DNA from: Acidihalobacter yilgarnensis
GTDB taxonomy: Bacteria > Pseudomonadota > Gammaproteobacteria > DSM-5130 > Acidihalobacteraceae
NCBI RefSeq assembly: GCF_001753245.1
Contig: NZ_CP017415.1
Coordinates: 3,032,040-3,096,039 of the forward strand
DNA length: 64,000 nt
Direction: 5' to 3'
In this document: positions 20,873 through 30,564 of the stretch, piece by piece
Numbering within the stretch: position 1 is the stretch's first letter
Layout of the letters: the number at the start of each line of letters is the position of its first letter
Notes under the pieces: generated by a model
What the model was told of the DNA's origin: nothing
The model's input: the letters and a program-made list of their open reading frames with translations, nothing else
Database searches by the model: none
Position numbers and translations under genes: made by a program

Positions 20873-22615
20873 ATGAGCCTGTTGCTCAACGGCATCGGTG
20901 TCTCCCGCGGCATCGCCATCGGTCGCGCATATCGCTATGCGCAGGAAGCGCCAGAGGTTACCGAACGACGACTACCGGCAGATGCCCTGCCCAATGAAGT
21001 CAAGCGCTTTCGTCATGCGCTACGGCGTGCCAAGGCCGAGCTCAAGGCCGTTCGTGCCCGCATCCCGGCGCACGCGCCTGCCGATGTCGGCACCTTTATC
21101 GACACCCATCTGCTGATGCTGGAAGACAACCTGCTCGCGCGCGAACCGATTCAGCATATCCGCCGGTTGCGTTGCAATGCGGAATGGGCGCTCAAGCTCC
21201 AGCACGATGAACTGGTGGCGGCCTTCGATGCTATGGAGGACCCGTATCTACGCACGCGTCGGGATGACGTTGCCCACGTCATCGGCCGCATCCAACGTCT
21301 GCTCGCTGGCAAGGAAACGGCCGTCATGCCGGTAACTCGCGGCGATATCGTGGTTGCCGATGACCTCTCTCCCGCCGACATCGCCAGTCTTCACCAAGCG
21401 CGTGTCGCGGGTGTGATCACCGAATTTGGCGGCCCCCTCTCACACACCGCAATCCTGTTGCGCAGTCTTGAACTACCTGCCGTGGTCGGCACACATGCTG
21501 CACTTCGCCTACTAAGCAATGGCGAAATGCTGATCATCGACGGTGATGCCGGGCTCGTGCTGGCAGACGGTGCCATCTCGCTAAAACGCCACTTTCGCGA
21601 GCGCCTGCGTAACGAACGCGCGCGCCGGGCAACACTGGCCAAGGCGATACGCCTGCCAAGCATCACGCGAGATGGGGCAGCAGTCACCCTGCAGGCCAAC
21701 ATCGAACTCGACACAGACCTCCCCGCACTGCGACGACTCGGACCAACCGGCGTCGGCCTGTACCGGACCGAGTTCCTCTACATCAACCGCAAAACCCCGC
21801 CAGACGAAGAGGAGCAATTACGGGCCTATCGCCGAGCACTGCGCGCCCTGGGTGGCGAGACGCTGACGATCCGCACCTACGACCTCGGCGGCGATAAGCT
21901 TTTCGACGCCGATCAACGAGACGGGCCGATATCGCCCAACCCGGCCCTGGGGCTACGTGCCGTTCGCCTGAGCCTGCGCGAGCCGACGCTGTTCGCCCCC
22001 CAGATCCGCGCAATCCTGCGCGCCTCTGCCCATGGCCCGGTGCGCCTGATGCTACCGATGCTGACCGATCTGTCCGAACTCGATCAATGTCTGAACCTGA
22101 TCGAGGAGCAGCGCGCACTATTACGCCGGAGCGGGCGCCCCTTCGATCCCACTCTGGGTATCGGCGCCATGATCGAGGTCCCCGCCGCGGCACTGACCGC
22201 CGAAAGTTTCGCGCGACGCCTCGACTTTCTATCGATCGGCACCAACGACCTGATTCAATACACGTTAGCCATCGACCGCACCGACGAGACGGTCAATCAT
22301 CTTTATGACCCACTGCATCCAGCGGTCCTCCAACTGATCCGCCTGACCCTGGAAGGCGGCGCGCGCGCCGGCATTCCGGTCGCCATGTGCGGCGAGATGG
22401 CTGGCGACGTGCGCTACACCCGGCTACTCCTCGGCATGGGATTGCGCGAATTCAGTGTGCCGGTCAATCGACTCGCCGAAATCCGTCACGTCATCCGTCA
22501 CTCCGACGCGTACACCCTGAGTGCAGCGGCCGATGCACTGATTGCGACGGCGGGGCGCTCCGCGCGCGCTGAACTGCTCGACGGCATCAATCAAGACCTC
22601 GCTGTGGCCCCATAA
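20873..22615 (+). CDS. ptsI: Phosphoenolpyruvate-protein phosphotransferase (enzyme I)
   Basis: Enzyme I passes phosphate from PEP to HPr. The 580-residue protein has the N-terminal HPr-binding domain, the swivelling domain with GGPLSHTAILL (His191 as active site), the PEP-binding barrel with [12 protein letters not shown] and FLSIGTNDLIQYTLAIDR, and the C-terminal CGEMAGD cysteine. It lacks a GAF domain, unlike the second enzyme I paralogue at 24670-26997. It follows ptsH after 117 bases; SDs are not obvious. Confidence 0.94.
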   Translation: MSLLLNGIGVSRGIAIGRAYRYAQEAPEVTERRLPADALPNEVKRFRHALRRAKAELKAVRARIPAHAPADVGTFIDTHLLMLEDNLLAREPIQHIRRLRCNAEWALKLQHDELVAAFDAMEDPYLRTRRDDVAHVIGRIQRLLAGKETAVMPVTRGDIVVADDLSPADIASLHQARVAGVITEFGGPLSHTAILLRSLELPAVVGTHAALRLLSNGEMLIIDGDAGLVLADGAISLKRHFRERLRNERARRATLAKAIRLPSITRDGAAVTLQANIELDTDLPALRRLGPTGVGLYRTEFLYINRKTPPDEEEQLRAYRRALRALGGETLTIRTYDLGGDKLFDADQRDGPISPNPALGLRAVRLSLREPTLFAPQIRAILRASAHGPVRLMLPMLTDLSELDQCLNLIEEQRALLRRSGRPFDPTLGIGAMIEVPAAALTAESFARRLDFLSIGTNDLIQYTLAIDRTDETVNHLYDPLHPAVLQLIRLTLEGGARAGIPVAMCGEMAGDVRYTRLLLGMGLREFSVPVNRLAEIRHVIRHSDAYTLSAAADALIATAGRSARAELLDGINQDLAVAP

Positions 22616-22687
22616 GCCCGCCGCACCCCCGATTCCGGCGACTGTTACACTGCAAACGTCCGCCTACATCAAACACGAGCACGCGCC

Positions 22688-24052
22688 ATGGCCGACCCGG
22701 AACCGACTAGACGCATCGCCAGCAATCTCGAACTCATTTCCGCGACCCTGCAAACAGGCACCATGCAGCAGGCCAGACGCATGCTCAATGCGCTGCATCC
22801 GGCGGAAATTGCCCACCTCCTCGAATCCATGCCACCGGCGCAACGCGAGCTCGTCTGGGAGCTAGTCGATCCCGAATACGACGGCGAAGTGCTGTTGCAT
22901 CTGGGCGATGAAGTCCGGCAAAGCCTGATCCAAGGCATGGATGCCGAGGAGCTCATCCAGGCCGCCCACAGCCTGGATGTCGACGACCTCGCCGACCTAA
23001 TTCAGGACCTGCCCCATGCGGTACTCCAGGAAACCCTGGAGGGTATGGACAAGCAACGCCGGCAACGCCTGGAGGCGATCCTCTCCTATCCGGAGGACAG
23101 CGCCGGCGGCCTGATGGACACCGACACCGTCACCGTGCGCGCGGACGTGACCTTGGACGTAGTGCTGCGTTATCTGCGCTTGCGCGGCGCGCTACCGGAC
23201 CTGACCGACAAGCTGATCGTGGTCAATCGTTATGACAAATTTCTCGGTCTGCTCGCGCTGTCCGCTCTGCTCACACAGGACCCGGAACACACCGTCGCCG
23301 AGGTCATGGACGGGGCCAGTGCCGGCATCCCCGCGGAAACCCCGGCACACGAAGTCGCCAAGATGTTCGAGGATCACGATCTGATCTCCGCGCCGGTCGT
23401 CAACGACGCCGGCGTGCTGCTCGGGCGCATCACCATCGATGACGTCGTCGACGTCATCCGCGAGCAGGCGGACCACTCGGTCATGGGCCGCGCCGGTCTG
23501 AGCGAGGATGAGGACATCTTCGCGCCAGTGATACGCAGCTCACGTCGACGGGCGGTCTGGTTGGGCATCAACCTCGCCACCGCCTTTCTCGCCTCCTGGG
23601 TGATCGGTCTGTTCGAGTACACCATCCAACGCTCGGTAGCCCTCGCCGTACTCATGCCCATCGTCGCCAGCATGGGCGGCATCGCCGGCAGCCAGACGCT
23701 GACCCTGGTCGTGCGCGGACTCGCCCTTGATCAAGTCAATCGCGGCAACCTGCGCTGGATCTTCAGCAAGGAAATCGCCGTCGGCGCGATCAACGGCCTG
23801 CTCTGGGCGCTCGTGGTCGCACTGATCGCGCTGATCTGGTTCGACAGCCTGCGTATCGGTGTCATCATCGCCGTGGCCATGATCATCAACCTGTTCGCGG
23901 CTGCCGTCGTTGGCGTCACGTTGCCGCCGCTGCTGCGCCGCTTCGGTGTCGATCCCGCAATCGCCGGCAGCGTGATACTGACCACCTTCACCGACGTGAT
24001 CGGTTACGCCTCGTTCCTGGGCTTGGCCACCGTGGTCTTGTTCGGCCTGTGA
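22688..24052 (+). CDS. mgtE: Magnesium transporter MgtE
   Basis: MgtE is a Mg2+-gated Mg2+ channel. The 454-residue protein has the N-terminal superhelical domain (RRMLNALHPAEIAHLLESM; YPEDSAGGLMDTDTVTV), a pair of CBS domains (about 135-255, e.g. VVNRYDKFLGLLALSALL and LGRITIDDVVDVIREQAD) and five C-terminal transmembrane helices. These include the pore region MPIVASMGGIAGSQTLTLVV. Length and domain order are standard. It sits 72 bases after ptsI. Confidence 0.96.
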   Translation: MADPEPTRRIASNLELISATLQTGTMQQARRMLNALHPAEIAHLLESMPPAQRELVWELVDPEYDGEVLLHLGDEVRQSLIQGMDAEELIQAAHSLDVDDLADLIQDLPHAVLQETLEGMDKQRRQRLEAILSYPEDSAGGLMDTDTVTVRADVTLDVVLRYLRLRGALPDLTDKLIVVNRYDKFLGLLALSALLTQDPEHTVAEVMDGASAGIPAETPAHEVAKMFEDHDLISAPVVNDAGVLLGRITIDDVVDVIREQADHSVMGRAGLSEDEDIFAPVIRSSRRRAVWLGINLATAFLASWVIGLFEYTIQRSVALAVLMPIVASMGGIAGSQTLTLVVRGLALDQVNRGNLRWIFSKEIAVGAINGLLWALVVALIALIWFDSLRIGVIIAVAMIINLFAAAVVGVTLPPLLRRFGVDPAIAGSVILTTFTDVIGYASFLGLATVVLFGL

Positions 24053-24135
24053 CCCTGTAGGCACCTTCCCTCGCATGCGACAGGGGGCTAAGCTAATGCG
24101 GCTTCGAGCCGCTATCGACCGACAGGATTGCCACC

Positions 24136-24654
24136 ATGAAGATGAAGACCCGGGACTTTGCCATCGGACTCGCCGCCCTCGTGCTGATCGCGCTCGCCGG
24201 CTGGCTCTGGCTGGCGCCGGCCGGCAATACCGCACCCAATGTGCGCATGACCCTGCTGGACGGCAAGACCATCGACCTGCACGCCCTGCGCGGCCATCCC
24301 GTGCTGATCAATTTCTGGGCGACCAGTTGTCCCGGTTGCGTAGCAGAAATCCCACATTTGGCCCAACTGTATAACAAGCTTTCCCCGCAGGGTTTTGAAA
24401 TTATTGGCGTGGCGATGTCCTACGACGTCCCCTCGCAGGTCCGCACCATGCAACGCGACCGGCACATCCCCTATCCAATCACCATCGACCGCACCGACGC
24501 GATCTCCAAGGCCTTCGGCACCATCCGACTAACGCCTACCTCCTTCCTGATCGACCCGCAGGGCCGTGTGGTCTACCAGAAGATCGGCAACGTGAACATC
24601 GACAAGCTGGCTGCGCGCGTCAAGCGCATGCTGCCAAAGCAAGGCAACAGTTAA
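24136..24654 (+). CDS. TlpA-like membrane-anchored thiol-disulfide oxidoreductase
   Basis: This 172-residue thioredoxin-fold protein has an N-terminal signal-anchor (about 8-27) and the active site NFWATSCPGCVAEIPHLAQL (Cys65, Cys68). The cis-proline region follows as RLTPTSFLIDPQGRVVYQ. It is expected in the periplasm facing side of the inner membrane, reducing target cysteines, for example in cytochrome c or copper-site assembly. It converges with ptsP, with only 15 bases between the stops. Confidence 0.9.
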   Translation: MKMKTRDFAIGLAALVLIALAGWLWLAPAGNTAPNVRMTLLDGKTIDLHALRGHPVLINFWATSCPGCVAEIPHLAQLYNKLSPQGFEIIGVAMSYDVPSQVRTMQRDRHIPYPITIDRTDAISKAFGTIRLTPTSFLIDPQGRVVYQKIGNVNIDKLAARVKRMLPKQGNS

Positions 24655-24669
24655 ACCCTGTGTCCGCGA

Positions 24670-26997
24670 TCAACGCTTACCGGGTCGGACCAGCCCGCCG
24701 AGACCAGCATCCACGAGCGCGCCGTTGAGTAGCTCGCGCACATGATCCGGGTCTTCCAGGGTCAGTGCTTCATCCGTCAGGGCACGGGCAGCATCCATCG
24801 TGAAGCTACGTACCACCCACTTCACCCGCGTTAGGCCCGCCACGCTGACGCTGAGGCCGTCGTAGTCCATACCCATGAGCAGAATCACAGCCGCCGGATC
24901 GCTGGCCATTTCGCCACATACGTATATCGGCTTGCCCGCCCGACGCGCACCTTCCCTCGCCTGACGTAAGGCCTGGAGTACCGCCGGGTGTAGAGGCCGG
25001 TAGAGATCCGCCACGCGGCTATTGTTCCGATCCACTGCAAGCAAATACTGGACCAGATCGTTGGTACCCACGCTCAGATAATCCACCCGCCGCGCGAGTG
25101 ACTCGGCCAGATAGACCGCCGAAGGCACTTCGATCATCACCCCCACCTGCAGAGACGACATCACCAAACCCTCTTCGCGCAGCTCATCGGCCGCACGACC
25201 AAGCAGCCGACAAGCCTCATCCAACTCGCTGACGGCACTGATCATGGGGAACATCACGCGGAGGTTGCCGAGCCCGACGTTGGCTCGCAGCATCGCTCTG
25301 ATCTGGGTCAGGAAAATTTCCGGGTGATCAAGGGTAACGCGTATCCCGCGCCACCCGAGGAACGGATTGTCCTCGCTCACCGGGAAGTAGGGCAAAGGCT
25401 TGTCGCCCCCGATATCCAGGGTACGCAGGGTAACCGGGCGCGGGTAAAAGGCGGCTAACATTTGTCGGTAAGTCGGCACTTGCGCTTCTTCCGAGGGGAA
25501 GCGATCGCGCACCATGAAGGGGAATTCCGTGCGATAGAGTCCCACGCCCTCGGCGCCGCACTTGAGCGCCGGTTCAACGTCTGCAAGCAAGCCGGTATTC
25601 ACGTAGATCGGCATCAATCGCCCGTCGGGCGTCAACGCCGGTTCCTGGGCCAGCGCATTCAGCCCCTCGGACAGCTCGCGCTCCTCACGCGCCAGCCGCT
25701 CGAATTCGCGGCGTACCTGAGGACCCGGCTGGATGAACAGCCGGCCCTGGTAGCCATCGACCACCAATTCCCGTCCCTCCAGGCGACCGACCGGCAGATT
25801 CTCAGCCCCCATAACGGCAGGAATACCCAACGCGCGCGCGAGAATCGCCACGTGCGAAGAGCTAGACCCACGCGCCGACACGACCCCGACGAGACAACCC
25901 GGTGGAATCTCGGCCAGCTGCGCGGCGGACACATCCTCACCGATCAGCACCGTACGCTCGGGCATCGGCGATTCGCTGCGAACCTGACTGAGCAGCTGCG
26001 CCAAGATACGCCGGCCAAGATCACGGATGTCGCTGGCCCGTTCGCGCAAGTAGGCGTCGTCCATCTCCTCGAAGGCGCGCGCGTATTGCCGTACGGTGTC
26101 ACGCAGCGCCGCCGGCGCCCAGCTACCGCTTTCGATACGTCCCACCGTGCCCTCGATGAGATGCTCACTCGCCAACATCATCGTGTAGGCATCGAACAGC
26201 GCCTGCTCCTCGGCGGGCAGCACGTCCACCATGCGCGCGCGGATATTCGCCATCTCCCCCCGCACCGCTTCCACCGCTTGCCGGAAGGCCAAGACCTCCG
26301 CCGCGATATCGCTCGCCGGGCGGTCCGGAATGCGCTCAAGATCGGATTGGGAATAGGCCACGCGGCCCACGCCGATGCCGACGCCGGGCGAACCACCCAA
26401 CCCGGTAATGATCAAGTCGGTAGGCAACTCACCACGCAGTAGCCGCAGGATTTCACCCGACAGCTCGGCTTGCCGGATAGCCACCGCAATCTGTACCGCG
26501 AGGGTCGATAGCAGGGCAACCGCACCGTCGTCGAAGCTGCGACTCACACGCTGCTGCACCACCAAGACACCGAGGACACGGCGGCGATGAATGATGGGTA
26601 CGCCGAGAAAGGCGTGATAACGCTGTTCACCCGTTTCTGGGAAGAATTTGTAGCGGGGGTGATCCGGCGCCTCGTCCAGATTGACCGGCTCGGCCCTTTG
26701 CGCCACCAGTCCGACCAAACCCTCGTCAAAATCCAGCTGCACCTGCCCGACCGCGGCCTGATTCAGACCTTCGGTGGCCATCAATACCAGGCGCTCACGT
26801 CCAGGCATCACCAGGTACATTGAGCTGACATCAACCTCGAGCGCGGCTCGTACGCGCGCAACCAGTACACGCAGGGCTTCGCCCGTCGATTCCGCCGCAC
26901 CGACGGCCTCGACGATCCGCTGCAAGGTCTTCAGCAACGGTTGTTGCAAGGACTCGTCTCCCGGCGTCACCGTGGCATGATCGTCATCAGGACACAC
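24670..26997 (-). CDS. ptsP: PtsP, GAF-domain enzyme I of the nitrogen PTS
   Basis: This 775-residue protein carries a GAF sensor domain (about 20-165) followed by a complete enzyme I: N-terminal domain, phospho-His loop [21 protein letters not shown]-binding barrel with [12 protein letters not shown] and [18 protein letters not shown], and CGEMASDP. It feeds phosphate into NPr and PtsN. The GTG at 26997 overlaps the end of rppH by 11 bases; a downstream TTG near 26950 would match the shorter N-terminus of other PtsP proteins. The rppH-ptsP pairing is widespread in Gammaproteobacteria. Confidence 0.95.
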   Translation of the reverse strand: MCPDDDHATVTPGDESLQQPLLKTLQRIVEAVGAAESTGEALRVLVARVRAALEVDVSSMYLVMPGRERLVLMATEGLNQAAVGQVQLDFDEGLVGLVAQRAEPVNLDEAPDHPRYKFFPETGEQRYHAFLGVPIIHRRRVLGVLVVQQRVSRSFDDGAVALLSTLAVQIAVAIRQAELSGEILRLLRGELPTDLIITGLGGSPGVGIGVGRVAYSQSDLERIPDRPASDIAAEVLAFRQAVEAVRGEMANIRARMVDVLPAEEQALFDAYTMMLASEHLIEGTVGRIESGSWAPAALRDTVRQYARAFEEMDDAYLRERASDIRDLGRRILAQLLSQVRSESPMPERTVLIGEDVSAAQLAEIPPGCLVGVVSARGSSSSHVAILARALGIPAVMGAENLPVGRLEGRELVVDGYQGRLFIQPGPQVRREFERLAREERELSEGLNALAQEPALTPDGRLMPIYVNTGLLADVEPALKCGAEGVGLYRTEFPFMVRDRFPSEEAQVPTYRQMLAAFYPRPVTLRTLDIGGDKPLPYFPVSEDNPFLGWRGIRVTLDHPEIFLTQIRAMLRANVGLGNLRVMFPMISAVSELDEACRLLGRAADELREEGLVMSSLQVGVMIEVPSAVYLAESLARRVDYLSVGTNDLVQYLLAVDRNNSRVADLYRPLHPAVLQALRQAREGARRAGKPIYVCGEMASDPAAVILLMGMDYDGLSVSVAGLTRVKWVVRSFTMDAARALTDEALTLEDPDHVRELLNGALVDAGLGGLVRPGKR

Positions 26998-27517
26998 GAC
27001 GTGCCGGCCCTTGCACCAAAAGCGGTAGCGGCTCGTCCGTCTCGGTGCCGAACAGAAGTGGCGACAGCTCGTTCAGGGCACGTCGATAGACTTTGCGCTT
27101 GAAGAACACGACTTCCTCCATCGGCTGCCAGTAATCCACCCAACGCCAACCATCGAATTCAGGTTTGGTCGAGGCCGCCAGATCGAAACAGCTTTCGTCA
27201 CAGTCGAGACTGAGCAGAAACCATACCTGTTTCTGACCGATACAACGTGGCGACGCATGACGTCTCACCAAATTTTTGGGTAGGCGGTAGCGTAACCAAC
27301 CACGTGTACGGCCGACGAGGCTGACATGCCTAGCCTCAAGCCCAGTCTCCTCCCAAAGCTCGCGATACATCGCCTGCTCGGGGGACTCGTCCGCGCGAAT
27401 ACCGCCCTGCGGAAACTGCCAGGCACACTGACCGATACGTTTACCCCAGAAGACGCGCCCCTCGGCGTTGCTCAGGATGATCCCAACGTTATGCCTAAAT
27501 CCGTCCGAATCAATCAC
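26987..27517 (-). CDS. rppH: RNA pyrophosphohydrolase RppH
   Basis: This Nudix hydrolase removes pyrophosphate from mRNA 5' ends and so triggers RNase E decay. The start is GTG at 27517 ([17 protein letters not shown]), which aligns with the family start MIDSDGFRPNVGII and gives 176 residues, the E. coli length. The Nudix box is complete: [20 protein letters not shown] followed by TGL. ptsP follows with an 11-base overlap. Confidence 0.96.
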   Translation of the reverse strand: MIDSDGFRHNVGIILSNAEGRVFWGKRIGQCAWQFPQGGIRADESPEQAMYRELWEETGLEARHVSLVGRTRGWLRYRLPKNLVRRHASPRCIGQKQVWFLLSLDCDESCFDLAASTKPEFDGWRWVDYWQPMEEVVFFKRKVYRRALNELSPLLFGTETDEPLPLLVQGPARRVS

Positions 27518-27641
27518 TTGCAAACCCCAGTAGCGACCTGAACCCACGGGCCATTTTTCCATAAGCGCGGACATTCGGCAAATGACGGCATAAGCGGCAA
27601 CCGCTACAATGAAAATGCCTTCATCCACGCTTGGGAAAATC

Positions 27642-28331
27642 ATGGGACTTGCCCTTTTCGACCTCGACCACACCCTGCTCAACGGCGACAGCGACCACGA
27701 ATGGGCGCGCTTCCTGATGGACGAAGGTATCGTCGATCGCGAGGCCAGCAACCGGATCAATGAGCAATTCTATGCCGACTATGCCGCCGGCACACTGGAC
27801 ATCCACGCCTTCGCGCGCTTTGCCTTCGCGCCCCTGGCAGCGCATCCGATCGAAATGCTGAAATCCTGGCGGGCACGCTATCTGCGCGAACGCATCGAAC
27901 CCATGATCACTGATGCGGCCCGCGCGCTGGTGAAGCGCCATCGAGATAGCGGCGATACGCTGGTCCTGATCACGGCCACCAACAGCTTCGTCACCCGACC
28001 GATTGCGGAGTTGTTTGCCATCGAACACCTAATCGCCACCGAGCCGCGCAGGGTCGATGACCGGTATGTCGCCGAGATCGAAGGCATCCCCGCCTTTCGC
28101 GAGGGCAAGGTCGCTCGCCTGGACGAATGGCTGTCGTCAAGACCGGCTTTGGCGGAGGCCGAGTCGTGGTTCTACAGCGATTCGCACAACGACCTACCAC
28201 TGCTCGAACGCGTCGACCACCCTGTGGCCGTCAACCCTGACGACAAGCTGATTGCCGCCGCCAATGCCCGTGGCTGGCCGATACTCGATCTACGTGCCAC
28301 CGCTCAGCCGAAACTTTCAGCCAACGCCTGA
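27642..28331 (+). CDS. HAD-superfamily IB phosphatase (SerB-like)
   Basis: Residues [20 protein letters not shown] start at the ATG 27642, after a GGGAAA; an upstream in-frame ATG at 27609 adds unconserved residues. Motif I is FDLDHTLL, motif [13 protein letters not shown], and motif [15 protein letters not shown]. The length is 229 residues. The HAD-IB subfamily (IIB cap-less, helical cap after motif I) includes phosphoserine phosphatase and CicA-type enzymes; the substrate cannot be read from sequence. It diverges from rppH, an arrangement seen in relatives. Confidence 0.9.
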   Translation: MGLALFDLDHTLLNGDSDHEWARFLMDEGIVDREASNRINEQFYADYAAGTLDIHAFARFAFAPLAAHPIEMLKSWRARYLRERIEPMITDAARALVKRHRDSGDTLVLITATNSFVTRPIAELFAIEHLIATEPRRVDDRYVAEIEGIPAFREGKVARLDEWLSSRPALAEAESWFYSDSHNDLPLLERVDHPVAVNPDDKLIAAANARGWPILDLRATAQPKLSANA

Positions 28332-28744
28332 AGCTCAAGTCCCGCGGAACTCTGCGCCTTGCCGGCGGCGACAACGGCCGCCATATAGCCTTGAAAGAAC
28401 GCGGGCAGCGTCTTGACCAGCTGTTGTTTGCGCAGGCGGCCCACACCGTAAATCGGCCACATCGGGCGCAAGCCGCCGTTGGGCAGGGCATCGCAGACCT
28501 TCAAACCCCAGCCAGAATGGGCAACATCCCACACATGGTGACGTACCACGAGCCTGAAGACGTGCTCCGCATCCATGTCCTGCATACCGATGCCTGGCCC
28601 CAGATATTCCACCTCCAGCGCCGCGCTCAAGGCCTCGATACGCCGATCCAGGCCGCGCAAAGCGGCTTCCAGCGCCTCGTTCACGACCACCTTCGGCGTA
28701 GCGGCCTGTGCGGCAAGCAATACGATCATCTCATCCATTGCCAT
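28304..28744 (-). CDS. Conserved hypothetical protein
   Basis: I do not recognise this family. From the ATG at 28744 (or 28738, both close to GGAGAGGGAAGG) it has about 146 residues. There is an Ala-rich amphipathic start (AAQAATPKVVVNEALEAALR), then HVFRLVVRHHVWDVAHSGWG, and a tail with LRKQQLVKTLPAFFQGYMAA. No membrane helix or signal peptide is evident. It follows rubredoxin by 47 bases on the same strand and overlaps the end of the convergent HAD gene by 28 bases. Confidence 0.6.
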   Translation of the reverse strand: MAMDEMIVLLAAQAATPKVVVNEALEAALRGLDRRIEALSAALEVEYLGPGIGMQDMDAEHVFRLVVRHHVWDVAHSGWGLKVCDALPNGGLRPMWPIYGVGRLRKQQLVKTLPAFFQGYMAAVVAAGKAQSSAGLELQALAESFG

Positions 28745-28791
28745 CCTTCCCTCTCCGCACGCGCCGCATGCGGATATCTGCATCAATGGCC

Positions 28792-28956
28792 TTAAACCTC
28801 GACCATCTCGAAGTCTTCCTTGCTCGCGCCGCATTCCGGGCAGGTCCAGGTCAATGGGACATCATCCCAGCGCGTCCCAGGCGCGATGCCCTCCTCGGGC
28901 AGCCCCTTCGCCTCATCATAGATAAAGCCGCAGATCACACACATGTACGTCTTCAC
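28792..28956 (-). CDS. Rubredoxin
   Basis: This 54-residue one-iron electron carrier contains [13 protein letters not shown] and [18 protein letters not shown], which supply the four Cys ligands. The start is GTG at 28956 ([10 protein letters not shown]), with a strong AGGAGG 7 bases upstream. It diverges from thiD. Rubredoxins serve oxygen- or hydrocarbon-related redox enzymes; the partner is not evident here. Confidence 0.95.
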   Translation of the reverse strand: MKTYMCVICGFIYDEAKGLPEEGIAPGTRWDDVPLTWTCPECGASKEDFEMVEV

Positions 28957-29051
28957 ACGCAGCCTCCTAGGCTTGCAAGACAAAAGCGCGATATTCTCCA
29001 CTCTTACATGCTTGGACGTAACCCCCTCTGAGGATACGTAGCGGACCTGAT

Positions 29052-29861
29052 ATGAACGGTAATCAACTCCCTCCCATCGTCCTGTGCATCGCGGGGATCG
29101 ACCCGACCGGCGGTGCTGGCCTTGCGGCCGATATCGCAACGGTACTGAGCCTCGGCGGGCACCCCGCGCCGGTGGTCACGGCCGTCACCGTACAAGACAC
29201 CCGCCGCGTCCACGATTACCACGCTCTGCCCGCCACGCTAATCGTCGAGCAAGCCCGCGCGATACTCGACGACATGCCTGTCGGCGCCATCAAGCTCGGC
29301 ATGCTCGGCGAAGTCGACATCATTGAAGCCGTACATACTCTGCTACGAGACCACCCCCGTATACCGGTTGTACTCGACCCCGTGCTGCAGGCCGGCGGCG
29401 GCGGCGAACTCGCCGGGCACGGCGCCCTTGACGCCCTGCGCGAACTGCTGCTGCCACTGTGCACTCTGGTCACTCCGAACGTGCCGGAGGCTTATCGGCT
29501 CGCGCCCGGCGCGGACTCCATCGACGCCGGAGGCATGGCGTTGCTTGAGGCTGGCGTCGAGTATGCCTTGATCACCGGCACCCACGCGCGAAGCGAGGCC
29601 GTGATCAATCGGCTCTATGGCAACCACGGCCTGATCGAACGTTATGAATGGCCGCGCCTGCCGGGCGAATACCACGGCTCGGGCTGCACCCTCGCCTCCG
29701 CCTGCGCCGCACTGATCGCGCAGGGCGAATCACCCGCCGCCGCCGTCAGGCGAGCACAGTCCTACACCTGGCGCAGCCTGCAGGGTGCGCATGCGCTGGG
29801 CAGCGGACAGGCAATTCCTGACCGACTGTTCTGGGCACGTGACGGAGGCGGCGGTCATTAG
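29052..29861 (+). CDS. thiD: Hydroxymethylpyrimidine/phosphomethylpyrimidine kinase ThiD
   Basis: ThiD phosphorylates HMP and HMP-P for thiamine synthesis. The 269-residue ribokinase-fold protein begins with [20 protein letters not shown] (GGAG substrate loop). It has [32 protein letters not shown] and the anion hole / catalytic segment [19 protein letters not shown] with the conserved GSGCT. It overlaps thiE by 23 bases. Confidence 0.95.
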   Translation: MNGNQLPPIVLCIAGIDPTGGAGLAADIATVLSLGGHPAPVVTAVTVQDTRRVHDYHALPATLIVEQARAILDDMPVGAIKLGMLGEVDIIEAVHTLLRDHPRIPVVLDPVLQAGGGGELAGHGALDALRELLLPLCTLVTPNVPEAYRLAPGADSIDAGGMALLEAGVEYALITGTHARSEAVINRLYGNHGLIERYEWPRLPGEYHGSGCTLASACAALIAQGESPAAAVRRAQSYTWRSLQGAHALGSGQAIPDRLFWARDGGGGH

Positions 29862-30498
29862 CGCCAGCAGACATCGGCCACCTCTCGGCGGCCTCTACGT
29901 CATCACCGACGCCCACCTGACTCCGGGTAACCGGCTCATTGAGGCTGCGGGCGAAGCCCTGGCAGGTGGCGCGCGCTGGCTGCAATACCGCGACAAAGGC
30001 GACGACGAGACGCGCCGCCTCGCTGAGGCACGCGCCCTGCAGCGTCTTTGCCACGAACAAGGGGCCGGCTTTATCGTCAACGACGACCTCGACCTCGCCG
30101 TCGCCTGCGGCGCAGACGGGCTGCACATCGGCGCGGACGATGCGCCTTTGGCCGAGGCACGCGCGCGGCTCGGCCCCGAGGCCGTGATCGGCATATCCTG
30201 CTACAACCGCCTCGACCTCGCCCGCGAAGCCGCGGCGGCGGGCGCCGATTACCTCGCCTTCGGCAGCCTTTACCCATCGCAGACCAAGCCCGAGGCCGTA
30301 GCCGCCGGGCTGGCGCTGATCCACGACGCCCGCACGTTCGGCCGCCCGGTTTGCGCCATCGGCGGGATCGACGCCGGCAACGCCGCGGCCGTGATCGCCG
30401 CCGGCGCCAACCTGATCGCAGTCGTCAGTGCAGTGTTCGGGGTTGCGGACATTCGCACCGCCGCACGGCGCCTGTCCATGCTGTTCAAAACCGGCTGA
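29839..30498 (+). CDS. thiE: Thiamine-phosphate synthase ThiE
   Basis: ThiE joins HMP-PP and thiazole phosphate into thiamine phosphate. From the GTG at 29839, inside the end of thiD, it has 219 residues (typical 210-220). Motifs are LYVITDAHL, WLQYRDKGDDETRRL with the pyrophosphate-binding Arg/Lys, FIVNDDLDLAVACGADGLHI, YLAFGSLYPSQTKPEA and CAIGGIDAGNAAAVIAAGAN. The start is chosen because the next usable in-frame start would remove core strands. Thiamine gene order thiD-thiE then hemL is common in Gammaproteobacteria. No TPP riboswitch was identified upstream of thiD. Confidence 0.93.
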   Translation: MTEAAVISASRHRPPLGGLYVITDAHLTPGNRLIEAAGEALAGGARWLQYRDKGDDETRRLAEARALQRLCHEQGAGFIVNDDLDLAVACGADGLHIGADDAPLAEARARLGPEAVIGISCYNRLDLAREAAAAGADYLAFGSLYPSQTKPEAVAAGLALIHDARTFGRPVCAIGGIDAGNAAAVIAAGANLIAVVSAVFGVADIRTAARRLSMLFKTG

Positions 30499-30564
30499 TC
30501 CGCCACCATCTTACGGCCATCGGGTACACTGCCGCCTTTGGCGACATGCACGAGGACCGAACCC

